Shown here in pieces: positions 25,919-35,227 of a DNA stretch of 64,000 nucleotides. The stretch comes from a virus, in the IMG/VR virus record IMGVR_UViG_3300028374_000002, positions 124,001 to 188,000 of that record, one strand, 5' to 3'. Made by a program: the position numbers and the translations under genes. Position 1 is the stretch's first letter, and the number at the start of each line of letters is the position of its first letter. Below the pieces are notes generated by a model. That model saw nothing but the letters and a program-made list of their open reading frames with translations, searched no databases and was not told where the DNA came from.

Positions 25919-27613
25919 TTAGAACTCAAACTCATCACCACCACCAGTATCTGGACTTGGATCATCTGTGCCACCAATATCTAAATCATCACCACCGTCA
26001 TCTATTGCAGAGTCGTCTGTGTCACCTGGTCCACCATCCATGGGAGCACCTCCCTCACCTTCGAAACCTTCAACACCAACTGCCGAACCCGCACCTTTAT
26101 TATTATCTCTAGCCCAGTATCTTTCATTCTCTGCTTTCTCTTCTGGTGTTAATTTAAACACATTGTCCATAATCCATTCTATATGAAAGTATGGCTGTTC
26201 TTCATTTCTCATAACCCCTAATAAGCTACTAACAACATCTGCCTTTTTAGACATATTATTTATCTTCTTCCAGTCCTCAAATGTTTGATTGCTATAGAAG
26301 TATATGTCTATTTGGTTTATAAAGTTTTCATCATCAGTAAGTTCTGGGAATTCTATAAGCAGTTGTAACCTCACTGGTTTGACAATCATTTCTTTAAAAT
26401 TCGCTCTAAGTCTACTAATAAAGTTATGAAATTTTATCTCATCTCTGGTCATATCTGATGCATCGGTAAATAAATTACCACCACCATTTTCAGACTCGAA
26501 TCTCTGTACAGGTATTTTAGAAGCTCTTTTGAGTGCTCTGTAAAACCAATTTAACATAGTTTCATCATTTAAATCATGACCTTCTTGCTTAACAAGTTCC
26601 ATATTAGGAGTACCTGCATCACCCTCTGGGAACCATATTTGTTTATTATAATGCAATTGTTTAGAACCATTCATAGATAATGTTCCTAAATCATCATCCC
26701 ATTCTACGTCTTCTGAATAGTCATGTATTAATTGTCCTATTTGTTCTTCTGCTCTTTGTCTAGACATTCCCTTAATAGGAACTGTAAATTTTTGATAAAC
26801 TTGAGCATTTAATACGTTAAACATTATTCTTGTCTGTTCAAGTATTTTAAGTTGGTTATATGGTTTTATAAGACCCTCCACATAAGAAGTTTCTGAATAA
26901 TCATTTTGTGTAGAATATGATATATAAACTATCTGTGAATCTAGAAATATTCTTCTTAACTGTGGATCTTCTGGATATTGTATCCATAAGTGTCCAACAT
27001 TAGGTTCATAAGCAGGTACTAATGTATCTGGTCTTAATCCATTAAATCCAATAATATTCTTCTTTTTATCATCAAAGATTATTTCTGATGCTAAATAGCC
27101 ATCGATTAAGAAATCTTTCATCATATTCCACGCAGTAATATTGTCAGAAAATCCATACTTAGTATAAACTTTTTTGAAATATTCTAGATATTTATCTTGT
27201 ATCTCTTGTGAATATTCATTTGAAAGTGATCTTGCTGAACAAAAATCACTTTCATCGTTATATACTATACATTCATCACACACAGAAGATACAAAATCTC
27301 TTATATCATCCTTTATAGAATACTCTCTAAGTATTCTTCTTTTATCAGCATATGATTTGTCAAGATACGGAATAGATTTTCTACTTAATACAGATGATAC
27401 GGCCCTTTGGCTGAAGAAATCATACATTGAATTCCCCTTTGATGAATAAGGATCTTCATTGATTCCTATACCTACTTGGTTTCTTATAATCATATCATTA
27501 TAATTCATTCCATAATTTGAAAGATTTCTAAGTATTTTACTAAAGATTCCTTTATTCTCTATTGCTGAATTTGCAGTACCAAAATCTGAACTAGTAGTAT
27601 TATATGTTGCCAT
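25919..27613 (-). CDS. Portal vertex protein, T4 gp20-like
   Basis: A 564-residue portal subunit; twelve form the channel at the head vertex. Family-typical segments are RAVSSVLSRKSIPYLDKSYADKRRILREYS near the N-terminus (in two blocks), IKPYNQLKILEQTRIMFNVL before the stem, and EDVEWDDDLGTLSM. Next come IWFPEGDAGTPNMELVKQEG, the WFYRALKRASKIPVQRFE helix and the DEIKFHNFISRLRANFKEMI crown-stem region. The last 60 residues are Gly/Asp-rich. Its length matches T4 gp20 (524). A late-type motif is present 19 nt upstream (27633-27642). Confidence 0.93.
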   Translation of the reverse strand: MATYNTTSSDFGTANSAIENKGIFSKILRNLSNYGMNYNDMIIRNQVGIGINEDPYSSKGNSMYDFFSQRAVSSVLSRKSIPYLDKSYADKRRILREYSIKDDIRDFVSSVCDECIVYNDESDFCSARSLSNEYSQEIQDKYLEYFKKVYTKYGFSDNITAWNMMKDFLIDGYLASEIIFDDKKKNIIGFNGLRPDTLVPAYEPNVGHLWIQYPEDPQLRRIFLDSQIVYISYSTQNDYSETSYVEGLIKPYNQLKILEQTRIMFNVLNAQVYQKFTVPIKGMSRQRAEEQIGQLIHDYSEDVEWDDDLGTLSMNGSKQLHYNKQIWFPEGDAGTPNMELVKQEGHDLNDETMLNWFYRALKRASKIPVQRFESENGGGNLFTDASDMTRDEIKFHNFISRLRANFKEMIVKPVRLQLLIEFPELTDDENFINQIDIYFYSNQTFEDWKKINNMSKKADVVSSLLGVMRNEEQPYFHIEWIMDNVFKLTPEEKAENERYWARDNNKGAGSAVGVEGFEGEGGAPMDGGPGDTDDSAIDDGGDDLDIGGTDDPSPDTGGGDEFEF

Positions 27614-27679
27614 TTATGATTTGTATTTACATTATATATTAAGTTACAAACCTCCCATTAATCGCTTGATTAGCAAGGG

Positions 27680-28366
27680 TTAATACTTTTTAATATTTCT
27701 TTGTAATCTTTTTATATGTCCTTTAAGGACATCGTATTTTTCAGATATCTCAGAATTAACATCATAAAAATCGCTTAATAATGATAATGTCATCTCTCTA
27801 TGTCTCTGTTCTCTTTTAGCTAGCTTAGCTTCCCATATTTGCATAAGCTTCATAGGATCATATTTATTTTTTGGATGTTGGTGGTATAAGAATCTTGGAA
27901 GTATGTCTAAGCTAACTTTATGAACTACTTTTATTCTAGATACATCATATTCATTAAGAGCATATTCAAATCCCAACCTCCTAAGTTCATCATATATACC
28001 TTGTAGGTCTACTTTTAGATAGTTATTATCTTCAAAATCTTTCTCTGTTATGTACTTATCAAATAATAATACCCTAACCTCTAATGGTATAAAATTAAAG
28101 TTAACACCAAATGCTATAACCTTCCCAGACATCTTTCTATAATCTGCTAGAAATATTGGCGAGTATTTCATCCAATTAGACTCATCTTGGTAATGTAAAA
28201 AATAGAATCCACCATTTGACATTTTAGAAACTGGTATTGCATTAAACTCTTTTGTAGTTTTTGTATATTGCTCATAAAAGTATAAGCTGTTGTTCTTGAA
28301 ATTATCAGAAATACTATTACCATGTAATAATAAATCTAGCTTTGTTCGTTTAAATAGTTCTGCCAT
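27680..28366 (-). CDS. Conserved T4-like hypothetical protein next to portal
   Basis: A 228-residue protein. Its central part (about 45-105) reads SNGGFYFLHYQDESNWMKYSP then FLADYRKMSGKVIAFGVNFNFIPLEVRVLLFD, a GlyPhe-Tyr-x-Phe / GxNFxxxPxxxR pattern I associate with uncharacterised head or tail proteins of T4-like phages. The C-terminal 60 residues are helical and basic. It lies upstream of the portal gene on the same strand (66-nt gap), with a TATATATTAT run a few nt before its start. No enzymatic motif is visible; the structural role is inferred from location. Confidence 0.65.
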   Translation of the reverse strand: MAELFKRTKLDLLLHGNSISDNFKNNSLYFYEQYTKTTKEFNAIPVSKMSNGGFYFLHYQDESNWMKYSPIFLADYRKMSGKVIAFGVNFNFIPLEVRVLLFDKYITEKDFEDNNYLKVDLQGIYDELRRLGFEYALNEYDVSRIKVVHKVSLDILPRFLYHQHPKNKYDPMKLMQIWEAKLAKREQRHREMTLSLLSDFYDVNSEISEKYDVLKGHIKRLQRNIKKY

Positions 28367-28399
28367 AGTATATATATTATTTTAGAAAAAGAACATTTC

Positions 28400-28409
28400 T
28401 TAATATATA
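28400..28409 (+). promoter_or_regulatory. Late-type promoter motif TTAATATATA
   Basis: It ends 4 nt before the ATG of the gp4-like gene at 28414. Confidence 0.55.
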
Positions 28410-28413
28410 CAAT

Positions 28414-28935
28414 ATGTTAAACTCAAAACCAAATAACAAAAAGTATCACCAAGGTAATTATAGACCTAAGAATAGAGATAAGATAGTTAAAATGAATTCA
28501 GAAGGTGGTGTCTATTTCAGAAGTGGTCTAGAACAAAGATTTATGGTTTACTTAGACATGAATGATAATGTTAAGAAATGGGGTGCAGAATGTTTGAAGA
28601 TAAGCTACCAAAAAATGAATCCAAGTTCTGGTGCTTTAAAACAACATACTTACTACCCAGATTTCTACTATGAACTAAGAGGTAGTGATGGTGTTTTAAA
28701 ACAAGTAGTTGTTGAAGTTAAGCCTATGAAAGAGTACAGAAATGTACAAATGCTTATGGAGAATAAGCTAAAAGTACCAGAAAATGGCTTAAAGAAGTTG
28801 AGGAATTTTGAATACGACCTAAAAATGGCACATACAAACAGAAGCAAGTGGGAGGCAATGATAAAGTGGTGTGATAAAAAAGGTTATAAGTTTATAATAA
28901 TAACAGAAGAGCATCTAAAGCAGTATGGCGTTTAA
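28414..28935 (+). CDS. Head-completion nuclease-like protein, T4 gp4-like
   Basis: A 173-residue PD-(D/E)XK-fold protein of the gp4 head-completion family. Motifs are Glu40 in YFRSGLEQRF, a WGAECLKISYQ strand, then Asp83 in YYPDFYYEL and VVVEVKP with Glu101 and Lys103. The D...E-x-K active site appears complete. In T4, gp4 (50) acts on filled heads before tail joining; nuclease action on DNA ends is suspected from the fold. The N-terminal 30 residues are basic. It converges with the small gene at 28932, overlapping by 4 nt. Confidence 0.8.
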   Translation: MLNSKPNNKKYHQGNYRPKNRDKIVKMNSEGGVYFRSGLEQRFMVYLDMNDNVKKWGAECLKISYQKMNPSSGALKQHTYYPDFYYELRGSDGVLKQVVVEVKPMKEYRNVQMLMENKLKVPENGLKKLRNFEYDLKMAHTNRSKWEAMIKWCDKKGYKFIIITEEHLKQYGV

Positions 28936-29207
28936 ATAACTAATATCTCGTTTAGGTTTAGTAAATTATTCATCTCATGTCTCATAAGCTTAACTGTTTC
29001 TAAGCCTTTTATTAAATTAGATTTTAATAAAACATCAATAGGCTCACCAATAGCTCTCTCGTAGTATTCTGGGACTTTATTCCTGCCACTATAGATTGAT
29101 TTTAAATATTTGTCTCTAGATTGTAAATCTGAATGTATGGAACAACCACATGGTCTGTTATTATTCTTTTCACTTTCTTCCCATAGTTGTAAAACAGCTC
29201 TTGTCAT
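28932..29207 (-). CDS. Small hypothetical protein
   Basis: A 91-residue protein with a PCGCSIHSDLQSRD segment near residue 20 (two Cys and a His, possibly metal-binding) and a helical C-terminus. No family recognised. Its stop codon overlaps the end of the gp4-like gene on the opposite strand by 4 nt. A homing nuclease gene lies upstream on the same strand. Confidence 0.55.
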   Translation of the reverse strand: MTRAVLQLWEESEKNNNRPCGCSIHSDLQSRDKYLKSIYSGRNKVPEYYERAIGEPIDVLLKSNLIKGLETVKLMRHEMNNLLNLNEILVI

Positions 29208-29250
29208 ATATTATTATTTGTGATTATTATATATGAATTAATTTAAATGT

Positions 29251-31035
29251 TTAACTTTTATATAGCCATTTTTCTTGACCAGTCGAAAATATTCTATAAT
29301 AACCCCTTTCGTTCATTATTTCTAACTCAGTCTTATCTTTATCAAATCCTTGTTTTACTAGCTTTCTTTTAGAGTAATTATATCTGTGTATTCTTTTCCC
29401 ATTTATAACCCAAAAATAATTAGGTTTAGATAATGTATCAAAAACAAAACCTAACTTTTTATAGACACCACCACCAAATAATGATATGTCGGCATATGAT
29501 ATTAAATATTCAAACTTAGTATTGTCTACGAAATACTTAAATAGTTTAGAAGCACCACCAATAACACTAGTATTTAATTCATTACAAAACCTAATTAATT
29601 CATATTCTTTTTTATTGTTTGTTCTCCTCCATCCGAATGTCATTAAACTAACTAACTCATCATTAAAATATAATCCTAAGTTTATTGAAGAAGATGCATA
29701 TCCTTGTATATGATTATTGTTTAGAAATAATTTATAATCTTTGGTATTGACCTCTCTTATATCACATTTTCTAGCATATATTCTATTATTTACTTTACCC
29801 AATCTATTCCTTATGATTGATTTTATTATTTCTTTCTTGCTATCCCAGTCGTCCTCCCATATATGTAGCAGAGATATCCCCTCTTCATTGCACTTATTTG
29901 TTTTACTGATATGATAATCACTACTTTTGAATAGTTCAGAGTGCCAGTATATGCCGTTACACTCAATAGCTATATTATATTCTGGTATGTATATATCAAT
30001 CTCCTTACCTTTTAGTATTTTTTTATCATTTTTTATATAGCCAATTCCTAGACTCTCTATAAAAGAACCAACTTGTGTTTCGAAGTTAGAATATAATACA
30101 CCAACTGGGTTGCATTGTGTACATATCATCTTACATGAGTTAAACCTTGCTCTTAATAAACCTTTGTTTATATCAAAGGTATTATTACATTCTTTATGTA
30201 TTAATGAGAATGTCTCATTTTTATATGAATTAAGTATATACTTATCTGATATTAGTTCTGCATATCTTTTAAATGTTTTTCTCTGTTTAGTATTCTTTGC
30301 CTTTAACTTAAAATTTTCATTCTTAGAAGGATGCTCACCCCAGTTTGAAAAATTTGTAGATTTTACCTTCTCTTTATATTCTATAGTTTTTGAATAATTA
30401 CTAACACCCCATTTCTCTATAGAAGTTTCTTTTATTTTGTCTTTATAGTAGTCTGATTTGGATATCCAATCTACACCATATTTATCATTAAATGATTTTC
30501 TTGATTTGGATATAGTCGATTTACTTTGCATAGACCAGTCTACACCTAAGTTCTTTTGATTAGTTTCTTTTATTTTGTTAATAACGCCAATAGACTTAGA
30601 AGGATTAGTAACACCATACCTATCTAAAGATGTTTGTACGAACTTATCCTTCCATTCTTTCGTCTTAGAATAGTGGGAAACATTATATTTGTCTAGAAGG
30701 CTTTTCTTAAGAGTTTGTTTAACTTCTTCTGATTGCATTGGATTTTTAACACCATACTTTTTAAGAGAAGTCTTTTCAGATTTTATCTTTTTACAAGAGT
30801 TGCAATAATATATCCCACTTAGACCATTCGTGTAATTCCAGTAGTCTTTAAAGCCATTAGAGACTTCTTTGTTACAGTTTTGGCATATACATGTAATCTT
30901 AGATGAAGTTCCCTTAGACAAGTGTTCTACGCTTATATCTATATATTTACCAACACTAATATCATATCCAAATGATTTGTAATATTTTATATTCCTAGAG
31001 TGACCCTTTATCTTTATCTTTTTTTCTTTTATCAT
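29251..31035 (-). CDS. EKYGVD-repeat homing-type endonuclease (copy 4)
   Basis: A 594-residue paralogue. The N-terminus has IKYYKSFGYDISVGKYI, then zinc pairs CQNCNKEV and YYCNSCKK. About seven repeats follow (LKKYGVKNPMQS, LDRYGVTNPSKS, NDKYGVDWISKS, IEKWGVSNYSKT and variants). The nuclease core is KEIDIYIPEYNIAIECNG, IYWHSE and LHIWEDDW. The C-terminal domain has NNHIQGYASSS, SVIGGASKLFKYF and GYYRIFSTGQEKW. It sits between the small 28932 gene and the late sigma factor gene, one of two nuclease genes flanking gp55. Confidence 0.78.
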   Translation of the reverse strand: MIKEKKIKIKGHSRNIKYYKSFGYDISVGKYIDISVEHLSKGTSSKITCICQNCNKEVSNGFKDYWNYTNGLSGIYYCNSCKKIKSEKTSLKKYGVKNPMQSEEVKQTLKKSLLDKYNVSHYSKTKEWKDKFVQTSLDRYGVTNPSKSIGVINKIKETNQKNLGVDWSMQSKSTISKSRKSFNDKYGVDWISKSDYYKDKIKETSIEKWGVSNYSKTIEYKEKVKSTNFSNWGEHPSKNENFKLKAKNTKQRKTFKRYAELISDKYILNSYKNETFSLIHKECNNTFDINKGLLRARFNSCKMICTQCNPVGVLYSNFETQVGSFIESLGIGYIKNDKKILKGKEIDIYIPEYNIAIECNGIYWHSELFKSSDYHISKTNKCNEEGISLLHIWEDDWDSKKEIIKSIIRNRLGKVNNRIYARKCDIREVNTKDYKLFLNNNHIQGYASSSINLGLYFNDELVSLMTFGWRRTNNKKEYELIRFCNELNTSVIGGASKLFKYFVDNTKFEYLISYADISLFGGGVYKKLGFVFDTLSKPNYFWVINGKRIHRYNYSKRKLVKQGFDKDKTELEIMNERGYYRIFSTGQEKWLYKS

Positions 31036-31092
31036 TATATGTTATATCTATATATCTAAAAGAGTTGTTGCTAAAGGGTGTGAAAATATAAA

Positions 31093-31458
31093 TTATAGAG
31101 AATGAATACCATTACCATCGTTAGAACCCTCTATTGATAGTACCTTTATTAGATTATCACCATCGCCTTTCTTTTTATAGAGTTCATTAAATCCCTTAGC
31201 TAACCCTCGTTTAAATATTTCTGTGAAGTATGCAAAGGCATTTACTGACTTAGCTTCGTTAAAGTTATACCAATTTTGGTACATGTCTAAAACGCCTGAT
31301 TGGTAGCAATCCATTTTATCATCATTTGACCAGTACCTCATTTTCTTAATGGTTTTATTTCCTAGTAATTCTAGCATCTTCTCAGCCTTTCTAGTAAGCT
31401 TACCTCTTGCTTTTGATACTATTATTTCTACATATAGTTCTTTGTTGTTTAAATACAT
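31093..31458 (-). CDS. Late-transcription sigma factor, T4 gp55-like
   Basis: A 121-residue sigma-70 region-2-like factor. YLNNKELYVEIIVSKARG at the N-terminus resembles the gp55 start. The core MDCYQSGVLDMYQNWYNFNE, AKSVNAFAYFTEIFKRGLAK and NELYKKK parallels the gp55 pattern in which a DGI..I..NFD helix is followed by NPxAYxTxxxxxAFxxRIxxEKK. In T4, gp55 with the clamp directs RNA polymerase to TATAAATA late promoters. Here TTAATATATA motifs before many genes are the likely target. It is shorter than T4 gp55 (185). Its ATG follows the stop codon of the upstream nuclease gene with no gap. Confidence 0.82.
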   Translation of the reverse strand: MYLNNKELYVEIIVSKARGKLTRKAEKMLELLGNKTIKKMRYWSNDDKMDCYQSGVLDMYQNWYNFNEAKSVNAFAYFTEIFKRGLAKGFNELYKKKGDGDNLIKVLSIEGSNDGNGIHSL

Positions 31459-32370
31459 TTATGTTCTATTATTTTTATATATATTATATATATTTTTATC
31501 AATAAGTTTTAACTTTTCATTAACAGATTCGTCATATTTGATTATTAATAGATTTATTCTATTATTTGCACAAAATTCTTGTTTTATCTTATCTTTTTTT
31601 CTATTATATTCCAAATTTTTAACACCACCAAAGTATTTTACTGGCTTATAGTGTTGTTCACCATTATATTCAATACAAATATTGTATTTTGGTATATAGA
31701 AATCAAATCTTAAAGGAAGCTTATTTACACAACCATTAAAGGATTTTTGAAATTCATATAATATTTTATTTTTGTCTAGAAAAATACTTATCATACTCTC
31801 CCCCTTTGACTTATTACAGTCTGGGCATCCATTCATGCTATATAAGTGATTATCAGGTCTTTGGCTAAAAATGCCATGCTTAACACATATTATATCAACA
31901 TGTGTTTTGTTATTTGTATAATTAACATTAGAATAATCCCATTTATGTTCTCCCCATATACTTTTAGAACTATCTATAAAGTCAGCTTGTAGTTTTGCCC
32001 TTTTACATACATCACAATCTTTTTCTTGGTTTAGATGTTGTTTAGGATAAATTTGAAAATAAGTACCATGACTTCGGCAACCTATTGTTAATTTACTCCT
32101 AGAACACTTGTACAAAGTTTTTGAATAATCCCATTTATGTTCTCCCCATACTCTCTTAGACTCTTGTATGAATTTATCTGTTGTCTTTACTTTTGTAGAG
32201 CATAATGGACACAGGTTGCCTTTTCTTATTTGTTTTAAGTTTCTAGAAAATTTAGTTTTGTGTTTATTGCAGACTATAATGGATTTAGTTGTATTGTTAG
32301 TATATTCGAAATATGAAAAATTATAATTAATTAGTTCTGTAACTTCTTCATAAAAGTTTGCTTTTTTCAT
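31459..32370 (-). CDS. Zinc-finger/Vsr-like homing-type endonuclease abutting gp55
   Basis: A 303-residue protein. Two repeats of the type WGEHKWDYS..Y follow a CPLCS finger and are paired with HG-x-F/Y and GCPDC elements (CDVCKRAK, CVKHGIFSQRP, NGCPDCNKSKGE). The nuclease core is SKGESMISIFL, YEFQKSF, LRFDFYIPKYNICIEYNGEQHY and KPVKYFGG. This matches the zinc-finger plus Vsr-like homing nuclease layout of the 14540 gene. TTAATATATA is 6 nt before the ATG (32377-32386). Its TAA directly precedes the gp55 ATG, so it is co-transcribed with, and probably translationally coupled to, the sigma factor. Confidence 0.78.
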   Translation of the reverse strand: MKKANFYEEVTELINYNFSYFEYTNNTTKSIIVCNKHKTKFSRNLKQIRKGNLCPLCSTKVKTTDKFIQESKRVWGEHKWDYSKTLYKCSRSKLTIGCRSHGTYFQIYPKQHLNQEKDCDVCKRAKLQADFIDSSKSIWGEHKWDYSNVNYTNNKTHVDIICVKHGIFSQRPDNHLYSMNGCPDCNKSKGESMISIFLDKNKILYEFQKSFNGCVNKLPLRFDFYIPKYNICIEYNGEQHYKPVKYFGGVKNLEYNRKKDKIKQEFCANNRINLLIIKYDESVNEKLKLIDKNIYNIYKNNRT

Positions 32371-32376
32371 ATAGGC

Positions 32377-32386
32377 TATATATTAA
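32377..32386 (-). promoter_or_regulatory. Late-type promoter motif TTAATATATA
   Basis: It lies 6 nt before the nuclease gene that leads into gp55. If functional, gp55 would help drive its own operon. Confidence 0.5.
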
Positions 32387-32454
32387 GTTAAATATGTAAC
32401 AAATAATTGGTGATAAGTAGTTTATTTTTATTATATTTGTATAAAACTTAAAAT

Positions 32455-33366
32455 ATGAAAAAAGCATTTATATTTATAGGGTTGCCATTGTCAGGTAAAT
32501 CTATGTATATTGAATCTAGAAAGAAAAAAGACTGGATTGGTATTAAGGTTGTATCTGCTGATAATATAAAGCTAACACACCCTGACTATAATCACAACGT
32601 CCCAGAACATGTGCATTTGTGGAGTACAAAAATGGCAGAGGAAGAGATAATTACTCTAGCTAAACAAGGGTTGTCTAAGATTGTTATGGATGGTGGTGGT
32701 ATTAACAATAGCTATACCATCAGAATAATTAATATGCTTAAGGACAATGGGTATAAAACAGAATTAATTCATATCAAAACCCCTTTACAAGTATGTCTTA
32801 GCAGAAATGAAAAACGTGAGAGGAAAGTACCACACATTGATATAATAAGAAAAGCAGCCAAAGAGAATATACAATTTAATAGAATATCAGAAATTTGTGA
32901 TATTTCAACTGTTGTTAATCACTTTTCTAATAAAAACATATTTGTAGATATGGATGGTGTTATAGCTGGATTATCTTTACTACCTACATATGAGGACAAA
33001 GTAGATTTTGTTAATAATGAAATATTCAAAACGCTATTACCAGTAAACCCCGTAATTGATAAACTAGAAAAATTAAAAGAAGAAGGAAGAAATATCTATA
33101 TATTATCAGCAATTCCAAATTCACTTTCGTATATAGATAAAAATGAGTGGTTAGATAAGCATTTCAACATAGACAAGGATAAGAGATTTTTTGTAAATTC
33201 GGGTAGGCACAAAGCAGAGATGTTAGATAATCTTAGATTAAAGTTAAAGCTAGAGAAAAGGGATGTATGTCTTATAGAAGACACACACTCTACTCTAGAA
33301 AAAGTAAGAGATTATGATATGAATCCTATACACGTATCAGAATTTCTCACAGATGGTTTTGTATAA
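32455..33366 (+). CDS. Polynucleotide kinase-like/HAD phosphatase bifunctional protein
   Basis: A 303-residue two-domain protein. Residues 1-155 are a P-loop kinase (IFIGLPLSGKS at 7-16; SADNIKL; KTPLQVCLSRNEKR lid region), similar to T4 PseT or zeta-type kinases. Residues 160-303 are a HAD phosphatase (IFVDMDGVIAGL with nucleophile Asp165 and Asp167; YILSAIP; LIEDTHSTLEK). The order matches T4 polynucleotide 5'-kinase/3'-phosphatase, which repairs cleaved tRNA with RNA ligase. The HAD part also resembles 5'-deoxynucleotidases, so nucleotide salvage is an alternative. A TATATTTG box is upstream (32432-32439), but its TTG is 22 nt away, a weak match. Confidence 0.75.
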   Translation: MKKAFIFIGLPLSGKSMYIESRKKKDWIGIKVVSADNIKLTHPDYNHNVPEHVHLWSTKMAEEEIITLAKQGLSKIVMDGGGINNSYTIRIINMLKDNGYKTELIHIKTPLQVCLSRNEKRERKVPHIDIIRKAAKENIQFNRISEICDISTVVNHFSNKNIFVDMDGVIAGLSLLPTYEDKVDFVNNEIFKTLLPVNPVIDKLEKLKEEGRNIYILSAIPNSLSYIDKNEWLDKHFNIDKDKRFFVNSGRHKAEMLDNLRLKLKLEKRDVCLIEDTHSTLEKVRDYDMNPIHVSEFLTDGFV

Positions 33367-33367
33367 C

Positions 33368-33398
33368 AAAAAAGCTCTTGAATAACAAGAGCTTTTTA
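33368..33398 (+). terminator. Terminator, copy 1 of a duplicated pair
   Basis: The stem AAAGCTCTTG/CAAGAGCTTT with an AATAA loop follows the kinase-phosphatase gene. The same sequence (about 33 nt, AACAAAAAA to TTTTTAAT) occurs again at 35174-35206, on the other side of the nuclease gene. Confidence 0.85.
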
Positions 33399-35132
33399 AT
33401 ATTTTTTCTCAAATTTTATTTTACCACAGTCCCATATCTTCTTATAGTTATTATCTTTCATAAATTTACTTTCTGTTAGATTTGTATTTAAATTAGATTT
33501 TTTATAATTTGACTTATGTATTCTCTTACAACCAACGATATATTTATAGTCTGGTTTTGTTTCTTTAATTTTCACAAATCCTAAGTTTTTATATAGACCA
33601 CCATCAGACCAGTCGCTATCAGCATAACTTATTAATCTTTTGGGACTGTGATTTTTAACGAAATAACTCAATAATTTACTAGCACCTCCAATTACAGAAG
33701 TATTCTTTTTATTACAGAATCTGTTAAGATTCCACTCATCACTCATCATTCTTTTTCTACCTTCTAAATGATCAAAGGTCATTATACTAACCAATTCTTC
33801 ATTGTGGTACAGTCCCAATTTTAGTGAGGATTTTGCTCTTCCCTGTATATGATTTTTGTCTAAGAAATTAGTTACAATCTTCGTATTTTTTATTTCTTTT
33901 ATAACACATTTTCTAGCACCTATTTTATTACTTATACTCAACCAGTTACATATTTGTGATTTTAGTATTTCTATATTATTTACCCAATCATCTTCCCATA
34001 TATGTATTATTCTGATTCCTTTATCAAGAAAATATTTACTCTTATCATAGTGATAGTTTTTTTCTTTATATTCTTCTGAATGCCAGTATAATCCATTAAA
34101 TTCAAAACCTATATTAAGTTCTGGTAAGTAAACATCTATTTCTAAACCATCTCTATAAGATTTTATTATAGAACCATTATATTTAGAAGTTATATATTCT
34201 AGTAGTTCTTTCTCTTTTATTGATTGTGAACTGCTTATGGGATAACATGTAGTACAAAGTGGTAGGTTAGACCTTGACCTTTTTAAATAATTATCTATAT
34301 GTATTTTATAATCATGTTCTTTGTAACACCTCATCAAAGAGATACCATTATCAATATACTTAATGTAATTATCATCACTAGATATTGAGAACTTTCCTGG
34401 TCTGAATATATCAGATTTCATAATATTATCAGAATCCCATTTATTAGACATAGTCTTTTTATTTTTTATCTTAAAATCATCAGATAGTAAATAGTTAGAT
34501 TGACCATACCTATCCTTATTAGTCTTATTAACACTTTGTCTAACACTTTCTAACATTGAAGGATTTTCAACACCATATTTTCTTATGTTTGTAGTCCTTG
34601 ATTTATCTCTTACTTTTTTTGACATCATTGGATACTCGACACCATGATTTTTAAGACAAGTTTCTTTAAATTTATTTTTAAAATGCTTTGATTTAGATAT
34701 ATGGTCTACTCCATACTTATCAATTAATGTTTGGGATGACTTTTTTCTTATTTTTTTTGATTGTTGTAAGTATTCAACACCATATTTTTCTATATTGGTC
34801 TTTTTAACGCTTTCTTGTATTTCTTTTAGCATCATAGGATGGTCTACACCGTATTTTTTTATACTAGTTTCTTTAGCCTTTAGAGATCCACACTTCATAC
34901 AACAGGCATACTTACTACCATTTGATATATTTCTAAAATACTCTTTTATCTGTATATTGACTTCCTTGTTACAAAAATCACAAGATACATCCACATCGAG
35001 TCTTGATCCCTTGGATATATGTTCTATTTTTATTTCTATTTCATCTTTATGAACTTCATACCCAAGTGATTTATAATATTTTATCTTTCTACACCCTTTG
35101 GTCTTTATTGTTATGGTCTTTTTTATTATCAT
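33396..35132 (-). CDS. EKYGVD-repeat homing-type endonuclease (copy 5)
   Basis: A 578-residue paralogue. The N-terminus IKYYKSLGYEVHKDEI is followed by a CDFCNKEV and CCMKCGSLK zinc site. About seven repeats follow (IKKYGVDHPMML, IEKYGVEYLQQS, IDKYGVDHISKS, LKNHGVEYPMMS, IRKYGVENPSML, and two degenerate). The nuclease core is LEIDVYLPELNIGFEFNG, LYWHSE and IHIWEDDW. The C-terminal domain has KNHIQGRAKSS, SVIGGASKLLSYF and NYKKIWDCGKIKFEKKY. The gene is flanked by near-identical terminator copies, an arrangement suggesting how it entered. Confidence 0.78.
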   Translation of the reverse strand: MIIKKTITIKTKGCRKIKYYKSLGYEVHKDEIEIKIEHISKGSRLDVDVSCDFCNKEVNIQIKEYFRNISNGSKYACCMKCGSLKAKETSIKKYGVDHPMMLKEIQESVKKTNIEKYGVEYLQQSKKIRKKSSQTLIDKYGVDHISKSKHFKNKFKETCLKNHGVEYPMMSKKVRDKSRTTNIRKYGVENPSMLESVRQSVNKTNKDRYGQSNYLLSDDFKIKNKKTMSNKWDSDNIMKSDIFRPGKFSISSDDNYIKYIDNGISLMRCYKEHDYKIHIDNYLKRSRSNLPLCTTCYPISSSQSIKEKELLEYITSKYNGSIIKSYRDGLEIDVYLPELNIGFEFNGLYWHSEEYKEKNYHYDKSKYFLDKGIRIIHIWEDDWVNNIEILKSQICNWLSISNKIGARKCVIKEIKNTKIVTNFLDKNHIQGRAKSSLKLGLYHNEELVSIMTFDHLEGRKRMMSDEWNLNRFCNKKNTSVIGGASKLLSYFVKNHSPKRLISYADSDWSDGGLYKNLGFVKIKETKPDYKYIVGCKRIHKSNYKKSNLNTNLTESKFMKDNNYKKIWDCGKIKFEKKY

Positions 35133-35173
35133 AGCTTAATTCTTATATGCAATTTGTCTTTGGAAGTTTCAAA

Positions 35174-35206
35174 CAAAAAAAGCTCTTGAATAACAAGAGC
35201 TTTTTA
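35174..35206 (-). terminator. Terminator, copy 2 of a duplicated pair
   Basis: It has the same hairpin as 33368-33398. It lies after the 35228-36514 gene on the minus strand, which it can terminate. Confidence 0.85.
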
Positions 35207-35227
35207 ATTTAAAAACTTTTAATGTAT

